Source: Sambucus nigra (taxonomy: Eukaryota > Streptophyta > Magnoliopsida > Dipsacales > Adoxaceae). From it: DNA of 64,000 nt. The translations under genes were made by a program, and so were the position numbers. The stretch lies in contig OX422210.1 in NCBI GenBank assembly GCA_949130495.1, positions 27,163,681 through 27,227,680 on the forward strand, written 5' to 3'. Positions 58,071 through 64,000 of this stretch are shown one piece after another. The number at the start of each line of letters is the position of its first letter. Within the stretch, counting starts at the first letter, position 1. The notes beneath the pieces were generated by a model. That model was not told the DNA's origin. It searched no databases and saw nothing but the letters and a program-made list of their open reading frames with translations.

Positions 58071-60764
58071 ATTGAAACACTTGATCCCAGAGATGAATCC
58101 CAACTTGTAAAAGGACAGGTGATGGAATCTACAGAAAATGTTATTCTGGACGACGAGCACCCTGAACGAGTAACCCAGATAGGTTCGTCGTTGGATGTTT
58201 CAATAAAACAGGAGTTGATAACTTTCTTGAGAAACAGGAAGAAAACTTTTGCATGGAGTCAAGAGGACATGCCAGGAATAGATCCAAACTTCTTATGTCA
58301 TGAGCTCAATGTAAATAAGGAGATCAAACCTGTAAAGCACAGAAGAAGAGTATTTAGTCTCGAGAAGAATCAAGCTATACAAGAGGAGGCCGACAAGCTC
58401 CAGAAAGCCCAATTCATTGAAGATGTGAAGTATCCAGACTGGTTGGCAAATGTGGTGATGGTGAAGAAGAAAAACAATAAATGGAGAATGTGTGTTGATT
58501 TCACCGATCTCAACAAGGCATGCCCAAAGGATCATTTTCCATTGCCCAGAATTGATCAACTAGTGGATGCTACCTCGGGACACGAGCTGCTCAGCTTCAT
58601 GGATGCTTACTCTGGTTACAACCAGATCAAAATGAAACCTGAAGACAGGGAAAATACTTCTTTTATTACCCCTAGGGGAACTTATTGTTATAATGTTATG
58701 CCTTTTGGTTTGAAAAATGCAGGAGCGACATACCAGCGGCTGATGAACAAGGTTTTTACCGAACAAATCAGTTGCAATATGGAAGTCTATGTCGATGATA
58801 TGCTAACAAAGAGCAAGAAAGCTGCTGATCATCTAGTTGACTTAGGTCGGACCTTTGATCAACTGGATAAATATCAAATGAAGCTCAACCCGACGAAGTG
58901 CACATTTGGAGTACGATAAGGAATGTTCCTCGGGTACATCATCAACCAACGAGGCATTGAGGCGAATCCAGAAAAGATCAAAGCTCTTTTAAGGTTACGA
59001 TCTCCAACGACGAAGAAAGATGTGCAGAGTCTTACAGGACGAGTTGCAGCGCTCAACAGATTTGTATCCCGAGCAACAGATAGATGCCTTCCATTCTTCA
59101 AAACACTTCGAAAAACTTTCGAGTGGAATAATGAATGTGAAAAAACCTTTCAAGACTTAAAGAAATATTTGGGAGCACCTCCACTGTTGTCCAGACCAAT
59201 AATGGGAGAAAAGTTGTACTTGTACCTGGCAGTATCAGAGAATGCAGTTAGCTCGGCATTGATCAGATTGGAGAATGGAGTCCAGAAGCCAATTTATTAC
59301 ACAAGTAAGGCTTTCCGAGGTGCGGAGATCAGGTACCCAAAGCTGGAAAAATTGGTATTGGCATTAATTGAAGCAAGTAGAAGAATGAGGCCTTATTTCC
59401 AGGCCCATACCATCGTCGTGTATACCGACATGCCATTGAGACAAGCCCTTCATAAGCCAGAAAAATCAGGGAGACTGATGTATTGGGCATTAGGGCTCGG
59501 TGAATATGATATTGTGTATGAACCCAGATCATTATTAAAAGGGCAGGCTGTAGCAGACTTTATAGCAGAATTTACATATCCGGATACCCCCGAGGAACAA
59601 AAGTTGCTCGCTGACCAACCTGTGGATGTTACAGGATCAACAGACATAAGTCCAGATCAACTCTGGTTGGTAAAAGGGCTTGTGGATGTAGAAAGATCAT
59701 CAAACTCAAACCCAGACCAACTCCGGTTGGTAAAAGGGCGAGAAGAGATGGTCTACGAAGAGCGAAAAATACTAGGGGAGGATGAAAGGAAACAACAGAT
59801 ATTTCACCGAGGAACTCTGTCAGATAAGAAATTTGAAGACGAGTTACCTACATGGAGATTATATGTAGATGGGTCATCTTGCACAACAGGTTGTGGGGCA
59901 GGGATTGTTTTGAAAACCCCAGACGAGATTGACATGGAATATGCCCTGCGATTCCAATTCAAAGCCTCCAATAATGAGGCTGAGTATGAGGCCATGATAG
60001 CAGGTCTTAATTTAGCAAAGATTATGGAAGCGCAACAAGTGATGGTATTCAGTGATTCTCAATTAATTGTGAATCAGATGATGGGAATATATGCAGTTAA
60101 AGGAGAATCAATGGTCAAGTATCATGCAAAGGTGATGGAGTTGTTGGCAGAATTTTATGCCATTCAGTTGATCAGAATACCAAGAATGGAAAATGCACAA
60201 GCAGACGCACTGGCCCGACTAGCATCAGCTACTCGTACCGAACTGCGAAGAACAATACCAATTGAAGTATTAGAAACTCGGAGCATAGATGAAGACCTGA
60301 CGATGAATGTTATTACCCTTGATTTAGGACCATCTTGGATGGATCCCATCAGGGCATATATTGAGGAAGGAGAATTACCGGAGGATAAGCTCGCTGCAAA
60401 GAAATTGAAGTTTAAAGCTGCTCGGTATGTACTAACTAATGGTGTTTTGTATAGACGAGGAATTATGGTAGGTTTGCAGAGATGTGTATATCCCTCCGAG
60501 GTGAAGGAATTGATTGAAGAGATCCATGAAGGGTCTTGTGGAGCACATGTAGCAGGTCGGACACTTTTACAAAGAGTGATGACGCAGGGGTACTACTGGC
60601 CAACGATGAGGGCTGATTGTATAGCCTATGCCAAAAGATGTGATAAATGCCAACGTTTTTCTTCCATCCGACGTACTCCACAAGCATTGTTGAGACCCAT
60701 AACTTCCCCTTGGCCATTTGCTATGTGGGGAATTGATTTGGTACGACCACTCCCAACAACCTGA
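58071..60764 (+). pseudogene. Tat RT, RNase H, archaeal RNase H and integrase start
   Basis: Same frame as gag. The linker FAWSQEDMPGIDP precedes RT (WRMCVDFTDLNKACPKD, MDAYSGYNQIKM, FGLKNAGATYQR, catalytic YVDD at about 58787). A TAA lies at 58917-58919. FLGYIINQRGIEANPEK and the retroviral-type RNase H (VSENAVSSALI, YPKLEKLVLALIEASRRM) follow. A spacer (59640-59740) then contains two copies of the hairpin motif translated as DQLRLVKG. The archaeal-type RNase H has its four acidic residues in YVDGSS, NNEAEYEA, FSDSQL and NAQADALA. The zinc-binding domain (EIHEGSCGAH, CDKCQRF) and integrase start WGIDLV end at a TGA (60762-60764). Confidence 0.92.
59656..59731 (+). repeat. Two copies of the same hairpin motif inside pol
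   Basis: 59656-59671 (TCTG loop variant) and 59716-59731 (exact) repeat the motif of 61690-62105 and its AAAAGGG tail, 60 bp apart, between the two RNase H domains. Confidence 0.93.
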
Positions 60765-61555
60765 GGAAGATTCAAGTACCTCGTCGTTGCAATGGATTAT
60801 TTACTAAGTGGGTAGAAGCTGAGCCACTTATTGATATGACCTACGAGAAGGTATACCAGTTCGTTTGGAAGAACATAATCTGCCGATATGGTCTCCCTCA
60901 TGCTTTCATCACAGACCATGGAACACAATTCGATAACGAGGAGTTTGCTGCCTATTGTCGTCAATCAAACATTTTGAAAACTCATTCAGCACCAGGCCAT
61001 CCTCAAAGCAATGGACAGACTGAAGTGACGAACAGAACATTACTAAATGGTTTGAAGAAGAGGCTAAGTGAAGCTAAAGCTAATTGGATTAATGAGCTAC
61101 AGTCAGTATTGTGGGCTTACCGAACAACTCCCCGAGCAGCAACTAGAGAATCACCATATATGCTGGCATTTGGAAGTGAGGCTGTAATACCTGTCGAGTT
61201 GGGTCTTCCAACACACAGAGTGCTGAATTTCAATTCCCTAGTCAGCGACTTGATGAGGAGATTAGATTTGGACATGCTCGAGGAAGTTAGAGAAGAGACA
61301 GCCATTAGAAATGCTGCTTATCAACAACGAACAGCCCTGTTCTACAACAAGAGGGTGAAAAAATGTGACTTAAAAGAAGGAGATTATGTGCTAAAGAAAG
61401 TCATTCAGAAGCATAATAAGTTGGAAGCAAACTGGCATGGACCTTACCGAATTACAAAAGTTGTTCTACCAGGAACTTACCGAATAGCAACTCTAGAAGG
61501 AGAGGAATTTAAGAATGCATGGAATGCTGAACACCTACGCAAGTATTATCGGTGA
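60765..61555 (+). pseudogene. Tat integrase core and C-terminal domain, after a frameshift
   Basis: The old frame continues after the TGA for about 12 codons (FKYLVVAMDY) and is lost by a 1-bp deletion near 60800. The second frame is open from 60836. It holds ITDHGTQF and NGQTEVTNRT with 35 residues between Asp and Glu, LWAYRTTP, SEAVIPVE, and the C-terminal LKEGDYVLKK, WHGPYRI and AEHLRKYY. The stop is at 61553-61555. It contrasts with the minus-strand Tat element, which has two zinc-binding modules; only one is present here. Confidence 0.9.
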
Positions 61556-61689
61556 TGTAAAATGTAAAGCAGTTCAATCAATATGAATAAAACGATGATA
61601 TTTCACAATCTTCTCTCCTTTTATTGAAAGTTTTTCGGGGAATACTAGTGTTTAACACTACGATCTGCTCGGCACACAACGCTGCTTGG

Positions 61690-62105
61690 CAGTAAAAAGA
61701 AGACGATAGTTCGAACCCAGACCAACTCCTGCTGGTAAAAGGGCGAGAACAAACTATACTCCTTTGGTTAGGAGGCGTACACTAACTCAGACCAACTCCG
61801 GTTGGTAAAAGAGTTAGTGGACATGATAGTTCAAAACCAGATCAACTCCGGTTGGTAAAAGGGCGAGAACAAACTATACTCCTTTGGTTAGGAGGCGTAC
61901 ACTAGCTCAGACCAACTCCGGTTGGTAAAAGAGTCAGTGGACACGATAGTTCGAACCCAGACCAACTCCGGTTGGTAAAAGGGCGAGAACACACCATACT
62001 CCTTTGGTTAGGAGGCTGACACTGGCTCAGACCAATTTTGGTAAAAAGGCAAGTGGATATGATAGTTCGAACTCAGACCAACTCCGGTTGGTAAAAGAGC
62101 GAGAA
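61690..62105 (+). repeat. Tandem 120-bp repeat with a perfect short hairpin, seven copies
   Basis: The unit has two hairpin motifs, so copies of ACCAACTCCGGTTGGT alternate at 70 and 50 bp: 61721 (imperfect), 61791, 61841, 61911, 61961, 62031 (decayed) and 62077. In RNA it folds as a 6-bp stem ACCAAC/GUUGGU with a UCCG loop closed by C-G, the extra-stable UNCG class. It is followed by AAAAGGGCGAGAAC or AAAAGAGT. It lies 130 bp after the integrase stop. Confidence 0.93.
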
Positions 62106-62683
62106 CAACATTCCTAAAAATGCCAACGTGTTTGGCTAGGAAGCAAGATATGCTCTCAAATACCAACTTATGTTGGTCGGGAGGTAAGATTATTACAAAA
62201 GTTCCTCGAAGAACAAAATATTCCAAACTGAACCAAGTATGGTTGGTCGGGGATAAAAACCCACTAACTATAGTTGGTCGACGAGGAGAATTTATCGACC
62301 TTGATTGGTCGGACACATTTTATGAAAAAGACAAAAATTTACCAAGTATGGTTAGTCGGGAATAAACTCTCACTAACCATAATTGGTCGACGAGCACAAT
62401 TTAACAACCTTGGTTGGTTGGAAAAATTTTAAACATTTTTATACTCATTACTTTATTATTAAGTGATCGAGCAACATTACTAATACTTGTAATTTTTATC
62501 ACTAAGTTGGTCGATGAACCACACAATATTGTTATGCAAGCATAAATATAAAGTATTTGACAAATACAAGACAATAGCAATACAAATTTGCAAAAATGAA
62601 ACTCTTTCATTAAATTCAAAATGAATTACACAAATTTGTTACATTGATATTAAATTGTGTACTAATTATTGCATCAGAATTTC
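62106..62683 (+). repeat. Diverged TTGGTCG-type repeats, then AT-rich spacer
   Basis: ACCAACTTATGTTGGTCGGGA, GTATGGTTGGTCGGG and TATAGTTGGTCGACGA-like units recur from 62160 to 62420, with the same head (ACCAA...TTGGT). They look like older relatives of the hairpin array. The stretch 62430-62683 is AT-rich and non-coding. Confidence 0.65.
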
Positions 62684-64000
62684 CTATTCTACTAGTCTTT
62701 TCCCTTTTGCTTTTGAAATAGGCTCCTCGCCAGCAGGAGGATCTTTCAGGCAAAGGGGATAATTAATGAAGTTAATATCTCGGAGCATTCTGACGTTCAT
62801 TATTGAAGGAGTGTCCAGTAGATGCTCGGGAGGAGATACCTCGATCTGAGAATGAAGATTGCAGTCACCGAGGTATTTTGCAATTAAGTTTCGAGGAATG
62901 GCACGAGCTGGGATCCATTCCATGTCCAATTTATAAGGTGGCACAGGACAGTCTAGTACCCCAGGATCATAATAGTCCCACAGGTAGTGCCCTTGTTCGA
63001 GCTTCAGCACGCCCAAGGCATTCAGCCAACCTTGCTTGTAGCCCTCATTATTAGCATTCTGGATACGATCATCTAAATAGAATAAAGCTTCGTTGTATCC
63101 AGCCATCCAAAACTCCCTGGGTTGTTTATTAAATTGAAATGTCAACCTTGCAATCTTCTCGTTAAGACTCTGGATGAAAAGTTCATTAGTCTTCAAAACT
63201 GATTCCTTTGAAGAGAGTTGTTGTTCCAATTCTCTAACTTTCTTGGACAGCTCAGACAAGGCTTGGTTCTTAGCCATTAATTGGAATGCTTGATTTTCCA
63301 ACGTTGATCGAGTACGAGCTTCTTCAACATTACGACTAAGAGCTCTTGATCCTCCCCGAGCAGGTCGAGAACTTGGTTCCTCGACAACATTCTGAGCAGC
63401 TCTTCCTCGTCTACGAGAACCTCTTCCTCGTCCCCGAGTAGCAGTAGAGGCACCCGACCTTCTCCAGGTATCCAACTCTTGCCTTAATTTGGCATTCTCA
63501 ACCTCTAGAAATGAAAATCCCTCGTTAGTCACTGGGATTACAGCTGTTGAAGAAGAAGTTGCAGACTTATACTGTGCTAGCTCTTTCTGTAAATTGTTAT
63601 TCTCTTGCTCCAGCAGCTCGGCAATCTGTCTACATGCTTCAACTTCACCCCTTAGGGTTTTCTCCCTGACATCGTACCCAGCAAGGATCTTTTTGTGGCC
63701 TGTCTCGGCAGAAAGCTGTTGATACCTCTTTTCATACCCCTCGTGCAAAAGGGCAGTCGATTCCTTGTACTGAGTCTGAAGATCTTCTAAAGTATATTGA
63801 AGATCCTCGATCATTTCATAGTAAGCCACATTATTGGCCACAGCTCGATCAAGTAAGTCCTTCAGGTACTGATAAGCTTCGACTGCCTGCTCTGAAGCAT
63901 CATGACCAAGGATGTTGGCAACTTCTGATGCACTTAGGTTTGTGTGACCAGCCTTATAATATTCATGACATTGCTGCATCAGCTTTGTGTCATTAGCAGA
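62684..64000 (-). CDS. Antisense ORF of the Tat element, coiled-coil protein (partial)
   Basis: The frame is open on minus from the window edge to a stop at 62684 (at least 438 codons; the Met at 63979 is not necessarily the start because the frame is open beyond it). It has a long heptad-like coiled coil (about residues 30-140), an RGRGRGSRRRGRAAQ basic stretch (about 190), a second coiled coil (KKVRELEQQLSSKE), and a C-terminal part with WMAGYNEALFYLDD, GYKQGWLNALGVL and YYDPGVLDCPVPPY. It ends with basic KAKGKRLVE. It lies between pol and the expected 3' LTR, opposite in sense, the place where antisense ORFs are known in Tat elements such as Grande. No PMD is visible in this part. The function is not known. 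Unlike the gag-pol frame of the same element, it has no stop in the visible part. Confidence 0.75.
   Translation of the reverse strand, partial: SANDTKLMQQCHEYYKAGHTNLSASEVANILGHDASEQAVEAYQYLKDLLDRAVANNVAYYEMIEDLQYTLEDLQTQYKESTALLHEGYEKRYQQLSAETGHKKILAGYDVREKTLRGEVEACRQIAELLEQENNNLQKELAQYKSATSSSTAVIPVTNEGFSFLEVENAKLRQELDTWRRSGASTATRGRGRGSRRRGRAAQNVVEEPSSRPARGGSRALSRNVEEARTRSTLENQAFQLMAKNQALSELSKKVRELEQQLSSKESVLKTNELFIQSLNEKIARLTFQFNKQPREFWMAGYNEALFYLDDRIQNANNEGYKQGWLNALGVLKLEQGHYLWDYYDPGVLDCPVPPYKLDMEWIPARAIPRNLIAKYLGDCNLHSQIEVSPPEHLLDTPSIMNVRMLRDINFINYPLCLKDPPAGEEPISKAKGKRLVE

Larger units (their letters stand above)
55032..64000 (+). mobile_element. Tat-lineage LTR retrotransposon with antisense ORF (right end off-window)
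   Basis: Order: 5' LTR, primer-site-like sequence, gag-pro-pol in one frame, a hairpin-repeat zone, and an antisense ORF. The 3' LTR must lie beyond 64000. The dual RNase H and the GTCTGTGGGAA leader identify the Tat group. The reading frame has four stops and one frameshift. Confidence 0.9.

Noticed and set aside
61690..62105. CRISPR-like regular palindromic repeats
   Set aside because: Plant nuclear retrotransposon context. The intervening sequences are repeated too, not unique spacers.

Overview
This is AT-rich nuclear DNA from a flowering plant, most likely a eudicot. The signs are plant-only transposon lineages (Tat and Athila Ty3/gypsy, Copia, PIF/Harbinger, hAT), long TA microsatellites, GT-AG introns of plant length, and one small host gene of the plant TAXIMIN peptide family. 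Nearly all recognisable coding sequence is transposon-derived and broken. There is no rRNA, no CRISPR array, no bacterial-type operon, and no tRNA gene that I could see.

Layout, left to right. 1-4900: a degenerate PIF/Harbinger transposon with a transposase on + and its Myb/SANT partner on -, tail to tail. 6700-8830: probable Copia remnant with a recurring 14-bp palindromic motif. 8930-9800: dispersed repeat with a partner at 31290-32070. 10600-11690: six tandem ~188-bp monomers. 11700-19445: 5'-truncated Athila element on -, with a 3' LTR-like segment, a post-pol ORF and a broken pol. 21086-21357: exon 1 of a GPI mannosyltransferase I (PIG-M/PNT1-type) gene, frameshifted. 25878-26300: an apparently intact two-exon TAXIMIN-like gene. 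28440-34095: Copia pol on -, split by a ~2.8-kb solo-LTR-like insertion. 34490-35919 and 36175-36758: two non-autonomous hAT elements with perfect 8-bp target duplications.

37600-52860 is a nested structure. A decayed chromovirus-like Ty3/gypsy integrase (+) is interrupted by a 13.7-kb Tat-lineage element (-) that has only one LTR and starts inside its protease. The insertion is flanked by a 118-bp direct repeat rather than the usual 5 bp. Between its LTR and its pol it carries, on the opposite strand, an 11-exon gene with a plant mobile domain (PMD). Every internal intron lies in phase 0, and one 57-nt exon is tandemly multiplied. The LTR contains a GC-rich 18-bp minisatellite arranged mostly in 108-bp higher-order units.

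55032-64000 is a second Tat-lineage element, on +: 5' LTR, gag-pro-pol as one reading frame with four stops and one frameshift, then an array of short perfect hairpins (6-bp stem, UCCG loop), then an antisense ORF that runs off the window. The hairpin motif also occurs inside the pol reading frame.

The theme worth following is that two different Tat elements each carry an extra gene, antisense to the element, between pol and the 3' LTR. One is multi-exon and PMD-coding, the other coiled-coil. An antisense gene can keep its introns through reverse transcription because they are not spliced from the sense genomic RNA.
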